Assembly: GCA_900169235.1 (NCBI GenBank)
Contig: FWCC01000452.1
Span: forward strand, 1 to 64,000
Direction: 5' to 3'
From: Zarea fungicola
Lineage: Eukaryota; Ascomycota; Sordariomycetes; Hypocreales; Cordycipitaceae
Length of the DNA: 64,000 bases
Part shown: positions 45,540 through 55,365 of the stretch, one piece after another
How positions within the stretch are numbered: the stretch's first letter is position 1
Layout: each line of letters opens with the position of its first letter
Notes under the pieces: model-generated
What the model was told of the DNA's origin: nothing
Database searches by the model: none
The model's input: only the letters and a program-made list of their open reading frames with translations
Program-made: the position numbers and the translations under genes

Positions 45540-45989
45540 ATGAAATTTACAAGCTTTGCCGCTTTCGCAGCCCTTTTCAGTACTGGATTTTCGAGCCCAA
45601 CTCTCCAGTCGAAATCTACAGCACTTACACAATATAATACACGAGCCGATTGCAGATTCGCTGAAGAAATTGCCAAAATGAAGTCGGCTCTGGAGACAAA
45701 TGACCTCAAACGCGCCCAGGATGCCTTTGCAATACTTGCGAACAATCGCCGCTTCTGTCCCAGCACGAGGGGCCCATTCGTTCAAGAAATTAACAGACTG
45801 GGAAAGGTGCTGAAGACGGTGAAGGATACCGCTCCAAGGAAGCAAGTGGGCGATTGGAATTGCCCATCATGGGCTACTGTGGGTAGTTCCGACTGTTATT
45901 GGACTGGTACTGTTACACCCGATCATCCTAAGCCTTCTTGTGAGGGTCAATGGGTTCACGTCCGTGCTGGCTATGTGTGTGAGAAATGA
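45540..45989 (+). CDS. Small secreted cysteine-containing protein
   Basis: A 149-residue intronless protein starts MKFTSFAAFAALFSTGFSSP, a clear signal peptide with likely cleavage near residue 19. The mature region has six cysteines (38, 73, 108, 119, 134, 147), enough for three disulfides. A helical, charged middle (AEEIAKMKSALETNDLKRAQ) is followed by a Trp-rich C-terminal part (GDWNCPSWATV, DCYWTG, CEGQWVHV). No enzyme motif is seen and no family is recognised. The features fit an extracellular effector- or antimicrobial-like protein, which is inference only. It has its own TATA box and sits directly after the tandem duplication. Confidence 0.75.
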   Translation: MKFTSFAAFAALFSTGFSSPTLQSKSTALTQYNTRADCRFAEEIAKMKSALETNDLKRAQDAFAILANNRRFCPSTRGPFVQEINRLGKVLKTVKDTAPRKQVGDWNCPSWATVGSSDCYWTGTVTPDHPKPSCEGQWVHVRAGYVCEK

Positions 45990-46516
45990 TGAATCAGATG
46001 TGGCTAGTTGTAAGGCTTAATTAAAGTCATTATTTATATTCGCTGTATACATGTAAAATTTCATGTGATCTGGAATTATCGCTAGCTGGTCGAAGGCCTC
46101 CATTATGGAAGAAGCAGTTCGGATTTTGTCAGGACACGTACTGGCAGAATCATATAGAGTCTGTTTCTTCCAATTCCACCAGTGATGTTAAGTTATCGCA
46201 GCCAAGACCCTGCTTGGTATACTGTGTACAGCACCAGCCAGGAACAATTCACCGAGATCCCACCGCCTGCGTTTCGAGACGCAACTTTGATTACAGTGGG
46301 TGGGCAACTTGTCCTGCCGCCGTAGAAGTGAATTTAGACGGGCCAGCCAGTCGTGCTTTTGTAGCGCAGCCGTCGTATTGATTTCAGTCAGCATTTCTCT
46401 TCCCCGTGCTAAAATTCATAGCTATCACGTCGCCCAATGTGAGCCTGTGTTAGATAGCGCATGCAACTTTTTTTTTTTTTTTTGATTGTCCAGCGAAATT
46501 GAATCCATCAACTCCT
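45990..46516. other. convergent intergenic region
   Basis: 3'-to-3' spacer between the small secreted protein and the epoxide-hydrolase-like gene, ending in a T17 run near 46468-46483. No gene is seen. Confidence 0.5.
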
Positions 46517-47581
46517 TCAAAGGTCCACCGGGCAGACATAATCAGGGTTCTGCACAAGAGTGTCCACCTCCATGATGGCCTTGGCGAATGCCTGCGGCGC
46601 GTCATGCGGGATATCATGGCCGGATCCTTTTATGATGTGATGACAGCGCTTATTCGTGAAAAAGCTAGCCGTCGCAGAGGCATTCTTGGGCGGAAGAATG
46701 AGGTCCTCGCCAGGATCCAGCGTCACCGACGGCACCGTGATTTTCGGCTGCTGGTCCAGCTCCGCCGCGAGTCCGGCATACTCTGCGGCGCCCGGTGCGT
46801 ACAGGAGCCTGTTTCGGTAAAAGTTGAGCACCAGATCCACGTAGTCTGGGTTATTAAACGCAGTGGCCGTGCGATTAAAGTACGCCTCGTCAATGGGCCG
46901 CGCGACCGAGTTCTTCTGCCACACGGTGCGCGCCCACCCTCTGGGATCCGACGCGAGACCGGCGGCGCCGCGCGGCGTCAGGAACGCGTAGTAGTACCAC
47001 ATGAGCGCCTCCGAGTCCGGCGGCGAGGGCGCCCACGCGGTGGCGCGGTTCTGTATAATGTAGCTCGACGTCGCGACCATGCCGATGATGCGGGAGGGCC
47101 AGAGGGCGGTCGCGACGTTGACGGCGACGCTGCCCCAGTCGTAGCCGCCCACAATGGCCTTTTGGATGTGCAGGGCGTCCATGAGCGCGATGAGGTCGGA
47201 TCCGAGAGCAGCCTGCTCTGCGGTGCGTGGCGCGGTGGTGTTGAGGATTCTGGTCTCGCCGTAGCCACGCAGATAGGGCACAATGACACGGTAGTTTTTC
47301 TGCGTGAGGATGGGGATGACGGATGCGTAAGTCTCAATTGAAAATGGGAATCCGTGGCAGAGAATCACGGGCCGCCCAGTGGACGGGCCACTTTCGTAGT
47401 AGGCTACGGACAGGCCGGTCGAGATATTGACATGATGGATGGGAGTAAGTTGTAAAGGCTTTGGGATATTCGAATCTATACTCGAGTCTGAGCGAGGCTG
47501 TAGATCCACTTTGTCTCTCGCTACAAGTGCGGTGGCTAGCGATAGCACGGAGGCAATAATGGAGACTTGTCTGAGAAGCAT
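46517..47581 (-). CDS. Secreted alpha/beta hydrolase, epoxide-hydrolase-like
   Basis: An intronless 354-residue protein with an N-terminal signal sequence (LLRQVSIIASVLSLATALVA). The alpha/beta-hydrolase fold is complete. HGFPFS (76-81) forms the oxyanion-hole segment and RGYGET follows. The nucleophile elbow is GGYDWGS with Asp148 rather than Ser, which points to the epoxide hydrolase/haloalkane dehalogenase group. The acid is probably Asp289 or Glu292 in LDPGEDLI, and the catalytic His is His322 in GSGHDIPHDAP. A cap with tyrosines (WYYYAF) lies between and could hold the epoxide-activating Tyr. N-glycosylation-type NxS/T sites (NIS, NTT, NRT, NAS) agree with secretion. A TATAAAA element lies about 75 bp upstream. 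The substrate is unknown. Confidence 0.88.
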   Translation of the reverse strand: MLLRQVSIIASVLSLATALVARDKVDLQPRSDSSIDSNIPKPLQLTPIHHVNISTGLSVAYYESGPSTGRPVILCHGFPFSIETYASVIPILTQKNYRVIVPYLRGYGETRILNTTAPRTAEQAALGSDLIALMDALHIQKAIVGGYDWGSVAVNVATALWPSRIIGMVATSSYIIQNRATAWAPSPPDSEALMWYYYAFLTPRGAAGLASDPRGWARTVWQKNSVARPIDEAYFNRTATAFNNPDYVDLVLNFYRNRLLYAPGAAEYAGLAAELDQQPKITVPSVTLDPGEDLILPPKNASATASFFTNKRCHHIIKGSGHDIPHDAPQAFAKAIMEVDTLVQNPDYVCPVDL

Positions 47582-48208
47582 TGTGGCAGATGTGAGGGTT
47601 TGGGGGTGACAAGCAACAGGAATGAATCATCCTTGATGCAGCAGCTGCCTAGTGTTTTATATTCTTCAATTACTTATGACGTAGCCTTTGCTGGTCGACT
47701 GTCGCATCGGAAGTGATATTTGATATAGGAGAATTAATTGTCACCAAGTACTTCGCCTCATCTACTAAAATCTCACACGACTGTACCGAAGCCCGATCGA
47801 TATAGCGCTAGCCTACAAAGAGCAGTATTTCAAATTTACAGGGTGTCATATTTTAAGCCGTTGCGTAGGAAATGTCGAAGAAATAAATTTCTGCTAGTTT
47901 ATGCCGCATCGTTTACAGATGCAGACGCAACGGCTGACGCAACCGAATGTCACCATGGGGTTCTTCTGACGATGGTGTAAACGTGTACCTGCAGAACTCT
48001 GGTGGGGATTTCCCGCGCTCCATGCAAGTAGTTTAGTGACATATAATTTGTCAGAAAAAGTAGCTGCGAGATTTTACATTCACTTCTCATGATGCTCAGC
48101 TGACAAATAACAAGAGACACATAGTAGGTTAAATGATGATTGACTCTCCTATAATAAAAAAACCAGGTCAGGTCAATAAAAGTTTATTTTTCTAATTCCT
48201 AGTCTAGC
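47582..48208. other. intergenic / promoter region
   Basis: Contains the promoter of the epoxide-hydrolase-like gene, with TATAAAA on the minus strand at 47654-47660, and the 3' side of the dioxygenase gene. No gene is seen. Confidence 0.5.
47654..47660 (-). promoter_or_regulatory. TATA box
   Basis: TATAAAA on the minus strand lies about 75 bp before the ATG at 47581. Confidence 0.5.
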
Positions 48209-49593
48209 CTAAGCTTGAGCAGGGGTGACTGGAGCTGTCTCAGCAACGACCGTGGCGGCGGCTGTCGCATTTTCAGTGCCAGTGGTAGCCGTGGCTTTGC
48301 TCTGGTCTTCCCGCTCCAATCGGCTCGCCCTCTCGGACAGACTCTCGCTGCTGGGATCGAAGAAGGGTCGCTCGCCGTGGACCGCAGTGCGCTTACCCTC
48401 TCGCAGAGAAACATCGTAGCCGCCTGGAATGGCCTTGTGGGCAATGATCCTGTTGTCCCAAAAGGCAACGGAGCCAGCCGTCCACTTCCAGCGAACGCTC
48501 AGATCATCGGCGTTTAGGAGATGCTCGCGGAGGAAGGAGAGGAGATACTTTGACTCAAACTCGTGCAGCTCTTCAATGCGCTCGATAAAAGTCGGGTTGT
48601 AGTTGAGAGCCTTGAGCTTCGTGACTGGATGAGTTCGCACCTGCATTCAAGTTAATACAAGTAAACTGGCTGCCCTGGAACGAGAAACAACTGACCAAGG
48701 GATGCGCAGTGGCAATGGGTGCTCTGAGGGGCTTTCCACCTCCGTTGATAGACCCAAGATAGGCTCTCTATTTGCGGGGAAAGCTTGGTTAGCGAGATGA
48801 AGCCTAATAATAACCGTAGCACACAGTATCCACTTACGTCTGATGTATGCACGCCATGCAAACCTTCGAGGGCCTTTTGGAAGCGAGGGCTCAGTTTATC
48901 AAACAGGGCAGTCTGGCTTGTAAAGATTGTATCGCCACCGGACGGGGGCGTCTTGACAAGGCGAAGCTGCGTGTATGATGGTGGGTTAATCTCATAAGAG
49001 TGGTCTCCGTGATACTCGGATGCGTAAGCGCCGTGGGCCCGGATATTTCTAAATGTGTCAGTTGGGGCCGTGATCGATGGGGATCTAGAGACATACCCGC
49101 CGCGGCCAATTATAGTAACATGCTTAGGGTCTTGCTGATTGGGGTCCCTATCTTGCTGTAGAATGCATCAATAAGAGGCGTCGACAATAAAAGGTTAGGA
49201 GGGTCGCACTTACAATGCCGTAGTAGCTTGCAAACTCATGCTGTTGATTGAGTGTAATATCCTGGTCGCGGAAGAAGACTACGCCACGCTACAGGCTTGT
49301 CAGAGGCTACCCATGTATGGAAAATTGTCATTATTTACCTCGGCTACAAGCAATGCAAGATCATCCTTCTGCTGATCGGTCAACTTGTTCAGCTGAATAC
49401 CCTTCAGCTCCGTACCAATCCATGGGGTGAGCTCCTCGACCGTCACATCTTGCGACAACAAGAACTTCTTGTCAGGATCAGCAAAGAAGGCACGGTCTTT
49501 GGCCGGCGTAAACTCCTCAAGAGGAGCATCCGGCGGCTGATAGGCACGAACGGCTGGGGTAACAGAGTTGGCGACAATTGGTGGGCTGGCCAT
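48209..49593 (-). CDS. TauD-family Fe(II)/2-oxoglutarate dioxygenase
   Basis: Six exons (49593-49339, 49288-49214, 49155-49097, 49048-48838, 48767-48696, 48640-48209) encode 367 residues, with frame kept at all five joins. The family hydroxylates its substrate at the expense of 2-oxoglutarate and O2; the archetype releases sulfite from taurine. Visible are RGVVFFRDQD; the Fe ligands H-x-D in YHGDHSYE; SYTQLRLVKTPPSGGDT; HPVTKLKALNYN; the distal His in DNRIIAH; and the 2-oxoglutarate-binding Arg in REGKRTAVHGERPFFDP. The last 45 residues are an extra Ala/Thr/Glu-rich tail. No signal peptide is seen, so it is cytosolic. It shares a 571 bp divergent promoter with an MFS carrier. The substrate is not predictable: sulfonate, sulfate ester, phenoxyacid and sugar-sulfonate enzymes all occur in this family. 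Confidence 0.9.
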
Positions 49594-50164
49594 GTTTAAC
49601 AATTGCGAGTCAAATTTGTGGAGATTTAATTATGCAGTGTATATGATTTAATTTATCTTGGTAGAATGAAACTGGTGCTGCAGAAGACGCTCACCATCTA
49701 TTTATCAAAACCCGCCGGCGATAAATCTCCGAACAACAGCCACTCGGACAGTTGACAATGCATCTTGGTCAGCAGACATGGGCTGTCAAAGCATGCGAAT
49801 ATTCGCAATCAATGTCGTCACCTGAGGGAATATGGCGACAAATGACTGCAAATAGGAAGCCTCATTCACACTGGCGATAACGGAGCGAACATGGCCATGT
49901 CGCTGCATCAGACACGGCAAGCCACCCTAGCAAATGAGTGGGGGAGGCCGGGGATGACACCATTGAGGCACATTGCACGCAAGGGAGATAGATGCAGGTT
50001 TCAGATGATCTATCGCATATGCCGTGTTTATGAGCTGGGTTATGCAGGAATATTCAAAAACTCATATATGAAGCGGCATGAGCAGCATCTGGTCAAAGTC
50101 CGAGACACGCTGAACTGCCGCTTCATCGCCCAGGTTCTAAGCATCATTTCCCACCACCATCATC
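49594..50164. promoter_or_regulatory. bidirectional promoter: dioxygenase / MFS carrier
   Basis: 571 bp separate the start codons of the minus-strand dioxygenase and the plus-strand MFS carrier. A CCGCCGGCG word near 49710 is a possible CGG-type factor site but is not diagnostic. No gene is seen. Confidence 0.5.
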
Positions 50165-51990
50165 ATGTCGGACTCTGAAGGAACCAGCGTGCTGCCGGGC
50201 GAGAAGAAATACAGCAAGGAGACCGTTGACGAAAAAAACACCAAATCACCTGGGGAGGCAAAGACCGATTATCATGACGACGAGAAAACCGCGTCGGACG
50301 ATGGCGCATCAAGCTCCATTGACGCGGTAATTGACGTGAAGAACTTTGATCCTGTCCTGGCGAGGAAGATGGCTCTTGTCAACTCAGCCATTGACGACAT
50401 CGGAATGAGTAGCTTCCAATGGAAGCTCTTTTTCCTCAACGGGTTTGGATATGCCGTCGATTCTGTGTGTGCCATCTCCCCTCTTACACAGCCACAGAGG
50501 CTAGCGCAATGACGCTTAATAGTTCTACCGCTAATACTTCGTTTCAAGTTGCTAGTCGTCTGTCAGTCAATCGCAAACCCGGCCGTTCAGCAGGAGTATG
50601 GTCGACCCACGCCAAAGATTGCGGGAATCCCGCTTGCATCGCAGGTTGGTCTTCTGGTGGGCGCTGGTATATGGGGCTTCTCTGCCGATGTTATTGGTAG
50701 AAAGCTCGCATTCAACACTAGTCTCTTCTCTTGCGCCATCTTTGTGGTGATTGCCGGCGCAATGCCAAACTACATTTCATTTGCTGCCATGTGAGTACAG
50801 TATCTAGTACCGCCACGCCAAGTGCCAAAGCTTACATACAATACTCACAGGGTTGCCATCTACTCTGCCGGAGCTGGCGGCAACTTTATTCTGGATGCCA
50901 GTAGCTTCTTAGAGTTCCTACCAACGTCGCACTTGTGGCTGGTTACGTTCATGGCCACATGGTGGGCCGTTGGATATACCATTACTGGACTGTTGGCCTG
51001 GGCCTTCATGAGCCAGTTTAGCTGCGCACCGACTGCCACAACGAAAACATGTTTCCGAGCAGACAACATGGGCTGGCGCTATCTTCATTTTACTTGTGGC
51101 GGCCTCGTGCTTGTCACCGCTCTTGCTCGCGTGTTTCTTATCCGAATGGTCCAGACGCCTCGCTGGCTGATTGCCCAGAACCGCGACGAAGAAGTGATCA
51201 AGACACTCGACCAGATGGCCAAAAAAGCTAAACGCCCCCACCATTTGACTTTGGACCGGCTACAGGCTGAAGGTACCGTGCGCTACACGGAACTGTCCGA
51301 GTGGTCGGCCCTGCGCATCAAGATGCACTTCAAGGGCCTCTTCCAGACCCGGCTCCTGGCATACTCGACGGTTATGATCTTTGCCAATTGGTTCGTCATC
51401 GGCATGGTGTCCCCCCTGTACTCGGTCTTCTTGCCCTTTTATCTGCAGAGCAGGGGCGCGAAGCTTGGCACCCACTCAAACTATCAGAGATGGAGAGACT
51501 TTGCCGTCAACCACATTGCGGGACTGATTGGGCCGATTGTGGCTGCCATCTTGGTAGAAACCAAGTTCTTTGGACGCAAGGGCACCTTGGCAGTCGGTGC
51601 ATTGATTACCATGGTGCTGCAATTTGGCTATACACAGGTCCAGAACGAAGCGCAGAATCTTGGTATATCGGCTGCCATCTCGGCCGCCTCGTAAGTACCA
51701 CCCTAGTCGCTTCCGCCCCATGTATTTGGCTGTTAACGTTTTCTAGAAATATTTATTACGGCACAATTTACGCATACACGCCCGAAATTTTACCTTCTGC
51801 ACATCGAGCCACAGGATATGGTATTTGTGTCATCCTGAACAGAGTTGGAGGTATTCTGGGTGTCTTGGTGGGGAGCTACGCCAACGTGCAAACAACGGCA
51901 CCTTTGTTTGTATGTGCAGCACTGTTTGGGCTGCTCGTCATCCTCAGTCTGCTTCTCCCCTTGGAGTCTCGGGGTAAGCGGAGTCAGTAG
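50165..51990 (+). CDS. MFS transporter, sugar-porter/phosphate-type (12 TM)
   Basis: Four exons (50165-50464, 50549-50790, 50851-51690, 51747-51990) encode 541 residues. A long acidic, Ser/Asp-rich cytosolic N-terminus (residues 1-80) precedes the first helix. About twelve hydrophobic segments follow. The loop-2 signature appears as GFSADVIGRKLAFN, close to the sugar-porter/general MFS G-x3-D-x2-GRR/K pattern, and QTPRWLIAQNRDEE is the classic central-loop PESPRWL-like motif. TPEILPSAHRATGYG in the second half matches the second-half MFS motif found in SV2/phosphate/organic-acid carriers. I infer a plasma-membrane symporter for a sugar, organic acid or related solute. It is divergent from the dioxygenase, suggesting the carrier may supply that enzyme's substrate. 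Substrate specificity cannot be read. Confidence 0.9.
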
Positions 51991-52966
51991 AGTACCTGGG
52001 TAATACGTGATTGGTGAGTGGTTAGACTATTGTGGCCTGCAATGTGTGGTCATATTGTGGTACTCTGGCTTCTTGGCTGATATTTGAAATTAACACACGT
52101 TCTACATGTATTGGTTCCCATCTCAGCTGTGACTGCCATTCGTATAAGTGAACCGGGCCAGTGGCTGCCCAGAGCCGGAGGAGCGACCTGCATGAAAATG
52201 CAGGGTTGTGACTTCGGCGAATTTAGCCCGTCAGCTTCAATGTGCCGCCATACTATAACGAACGGACCGCGACGTGGCCATTCATGCAGCCCAGTAGATG
52301 CGACACGGGCAGGGGAGAAAATTGGTGCCTACTAACCATCTTGGTGGCTTGCAATAGTATATTTGTTGGTACTTTATCCTTGCACTGTATCCATATATGA
52401 AACTGCCACCCACGCCCTTGCGGTCGCCTCATAAAGTGTCAAACTTGCATCATTGGAGCCTGCGTCGCCAGCGTAGGCGGGAATAATGGAGAACCGACCA
52501 GAGAAGTTAGTGCCATGCTTAGGACTGATATAGTATTGATTAGTGAACTAAGCTGAATATATACAGCTCAGTAGTGGCTTTTTGATAGTGATGGGTGGGT
52601 AGTACTCTGAATCGCCTTACGCACCACCCAACCATCGATTTCCGTACATGCCCAGTAGCAATACATGCATATTTACGATGTTTTTCTATTCTTGTGTATA
52701 GTAATATCATATTAGTCATAAAACCTTGGCATTTGTATAACGCAAAATATTAATAAATGTACTGTCGGGAGCTTAGCGCAGGGTTACCCTGTCGCGGCAA
52801 TGTAGCCTGGAGGACAATGCACGAGGCTGCGCATCAAGATGGTGGGTCAGGCTTGACTGAAATGACCCGATGGTATCACGAACGAGGGCGGGGAAATGTC
52901 AAACGTTGCAACCAATTTGTTCAGTAGATAGTCCGCAAGTTCAACTCAAAGCATAGCTCGCTCACC
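51991..52966. other. intergenic region
   Basis: Mostly A/T-rich spacer between the MFS carrier and the metallo-hydrolase. The only coding-like piece is the start-less secreted-protein frame listed separately. Confidence 0.5.
52084..52335 (+). pseudogene. Possible start-less small secreted Cys protein
   Basis: An 83-codon frame begins with TTG, not ATG, yet its first 18 residues (LKLTHVLHVLVPISAVTA) read like a signal peptide. The remainder has four cysteines (36, 42, 54, 68) in a compact 65-residue domain. An ATG-to-TTG change at 52084-52086 would explain this. An upstream exon supplying the start is an alternative, but no good ATG plus donor was found nearby. No family is recognised. It lies 93 bp after the MFS carrier. 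Confidence 0.3.
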
Positions 52967-54378
52967 ATGGAGACTGATTTGCACGAGATCACACCGCTGT
53001 CGCCTCCGCAGGTGCTATTGCCGGCTTCAGCACGCACCGTGCGAGTTCGAGCTATAGATTCCGAATCCAAGCTGGTGTGTGACGCGGATGCTTTCGTTCA
53101 GCCAACCATCAAAGGCCACGAAAAATTGAATTTCACGACGATATGCTTCCTCATTGAGCACGCAGGCCCAGATGGCACGGAACATGTTTTATTCGACTGC
53201 GGCCCTCCAAAGGACTATTGGAATGCGGCACCAAACCTTGCGCGCCAGATTGGGTGCTTCGTCCCGGGCGTCGAAGTGCATCGCAGTGTCGATGAAATTC
53301 TGACTGACCAGGGTTTCGATCTAGTAAATCTTAGTAGGTCCACTCTTAAATTTGGCTTTTGCTTTAACCCGTTATTTTACTGGTGCAAGCACTGACGTAA
53401 ATTGATGCAGAGGCCATGATTTGGAGCCATTGGCATTGGGACCACATTGGCGACGCATCCAAGTATCCGCATTCGACTGATATTGTTGTCGGACCTGGAT
53501 TTAAAGACAATTTTGTTCCCGGGTGGCCTGAGGACCCCAACGGTGTGGTTCTAGCAAGGCATCTAGAGTAAGACCTATTAGTACCCGCGGACTAAAAACC
53601 TGCTAGCTCACAGATACCAGAGGCCATCGCATTATAGAGCCAGACTTCCCACTAGAGGTGGCGGGGTTTCGCGCGCACGATTACTTTGGCGATGGGTCGT
53701 TTTATATCCTTGATGTGCCAGGGGTTAGTCTTTTATCTGAAGCTCCTTGGGTACTCAAGTCCGATTACTGACTCTGTAAAGCATACCATTGGCCATGTCT
53801 GCGGATTCGCGCGCACCACTCCAGACACCTTCATTTTCATGGGCGGAGATTGTTCGCACTTTACGGGAACGTTGCGCCCAACACAATTTTTGCCCATGCC
53901 ATCCACAATTCCTGCTGGCCAGTTGGACGACTTCTATCCCACGCCGTGCCCCTGCTCCGCGGTTACCACCCATCACCCACTAGTCGGCAAGCGTGATGAT
54001 CGGGACGAGGATGCAGCCCGCTCCAACCCGTTTTACGACGTGACGAGTAATCCAAACGGTGCCTACCAATTTCCGCAGATTGCACAGCAGAGTGTGGACA
54101 AAATCAGGATCCTGGATGCACACGAGAATATCTTCATATGCCTTGCGCACGACCGCGGCCTTGTCGATGTGCTGCCACTGTACAATCACGATGCGGCCGC
54201 AGTAATTAACGACTGGAAGGACCGCGGATACAAGGACAAATCCCACTGGACGTTTTTAAACGAGCTGCCCAAAGGCGAGAAGCCTGGCCGTCCTCTGCTT
54301 ACCGAAGGACGTTGGAAGAATGGGAGAAAAATAGTGTGGAAAGAAGGGGAAGGCTTCGTGGAGAGTACGGAGTTGTAG
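52967..54378 (+). CDS. Metallo-beta-lactamase-fold hydrolase, lactonase-like
   Basis: Four exons (52967-53333, 53411-53567, 53621-53723, 53782-54378) encode 407 residues. The third exon uses the second of two candidate acceptors (ACCAG at 53620), because the first breaks frame. The di-zinc core motif HxHxDH is intact as SHWHWDHIGD (His129, His131, Asp133, His134). A further His in VPGHTIGHVCG, an Asp in GGDCSHF and a late His in ICLAHDRG complete a plausible two-metal site. The family hydrolyses lactones, including homoserine lactones, or other esters and amides. No signal peptide is present. Neighbours are an MFS carrier and an esterase, consistent with use of an imported lactone or ester, which is inference. 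Lactonase activity is not proven. Confidence 0.88.
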
Positions 54379-54915
54379 TCAATGATGCTACTGACTTGCA
54401 ACGTTCTGTACAGCGGCGTTGACGCTGACGATGCAATATTCGTTCAATAACTAGGCTTATAATGGAGCTTGGGATCACCAGGGTGTTTCATTCTGTGATA
54501 TCATGACCCAAATTATACTCTAGACGGACCGCCACTTATTGATACCACTGGATTCGGTGTCCGCTAGATAATCTAAAGACTTCTAAATAAGCCAATGCAG
54601 GCGCAAGCTCGACCCTTAATTCCTCAATCGGAGTCTAAACGCTCCCAATGAGTAGCTAATTGCTTAAGCTCAGCTAAGCTGTCATCTCCCCATATCCACT
54701 ATTGTATGTTATCGCGACCAAGAGCTTTGGCCAGGAAATAATGTGCCAAGCGGTGCAGGTCTCGCAATGTACAACCTTTGCCGGCCGGAAATGGCGTCTT
54801 GGCAGTAGCCGGGTGCGCCGAGTACTGGAAATGATCGGGCAAAATTTGCAGCATGCATGTAAAAGTACCTATTAAGCCGAGTGGCTTTGTCGGCTGATCA
54901 GCGTCTGGCATGAAG
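54379..54915. other. convergent intergenic region
   Basis: 3'-to-3' spacer between the metallo-hydrolase and the small secreted protein on the minus strand. No gene is seen. Confidence 0.5.
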
Positions 54916-55365
54916 TTAGCTAGATGCTCCCAACGGCAAGGTATTGAACTCGGAATTCATACCAACGGGGTCATCTGAGAGATACGTATTGATCTTTTTG
55001 ATGCATTTCTGAAAATCCGGACCACACTCCCCAATTCCAAATGCATCTTTGAGAAAATTCGGTAGCCCTCCATCTGTCTTGTGTAGATCCTTGGCAATGG
55101 CAAGACACTGCGGGCTCATATCACTGCACTATTACCGATACTTGGTTAGCCAATACAACTTACCGCGTAGAAAGAAAAAAATAAGAGAGCAATTGGAGAA
55201 TCAAACCTGTTGGTCAAGGACAGTGCCAAAACCCGGCGGATTGTCCTCCGTCACCTGCTCGGCGGCAAAGACGGTGGGAGCTAGGAGAGCGACAATGTAG
55301 ATTAGCTGCATAGGCTATTAGCATAAAATATCAGAATTACAAATAATGGTTTTCTATACCTGCAT
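54916..55365 (-). CDS. Small secreted protein with four cysteines
   Basis: My model has three exons: 55365-55360 (ATG CAG), 55305-55207 and 55128-54916, giving 105 residues. A signal peptide (MQLIYIVALLAPTVFA) is followed by a short acidic linker. The domain has four cysteines in CSDMSPQC and GECGPDFQKC and ends in LPLGASS. The first intron's acceptor itself reads ATG CAG, so starting at 55311 without splicing gives exactly the same protein. The second intron (55206-55129) has a weak GTTTGA donor but a good GCTAACC branch and TAATAG acceptor. No family is recognised. A secreted effector-like role is possible. Exon structure is reasonably but not fully certain. Confidence 0.65.

Noticed and set aside
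46499..47341. 280-codon plus-strand frame opposite the epoxide-hydrolase-like gene
   Set aside because: Antisense shadow; no domain, and Arg/Val/Gly-rich composition typical of the reverse frame.
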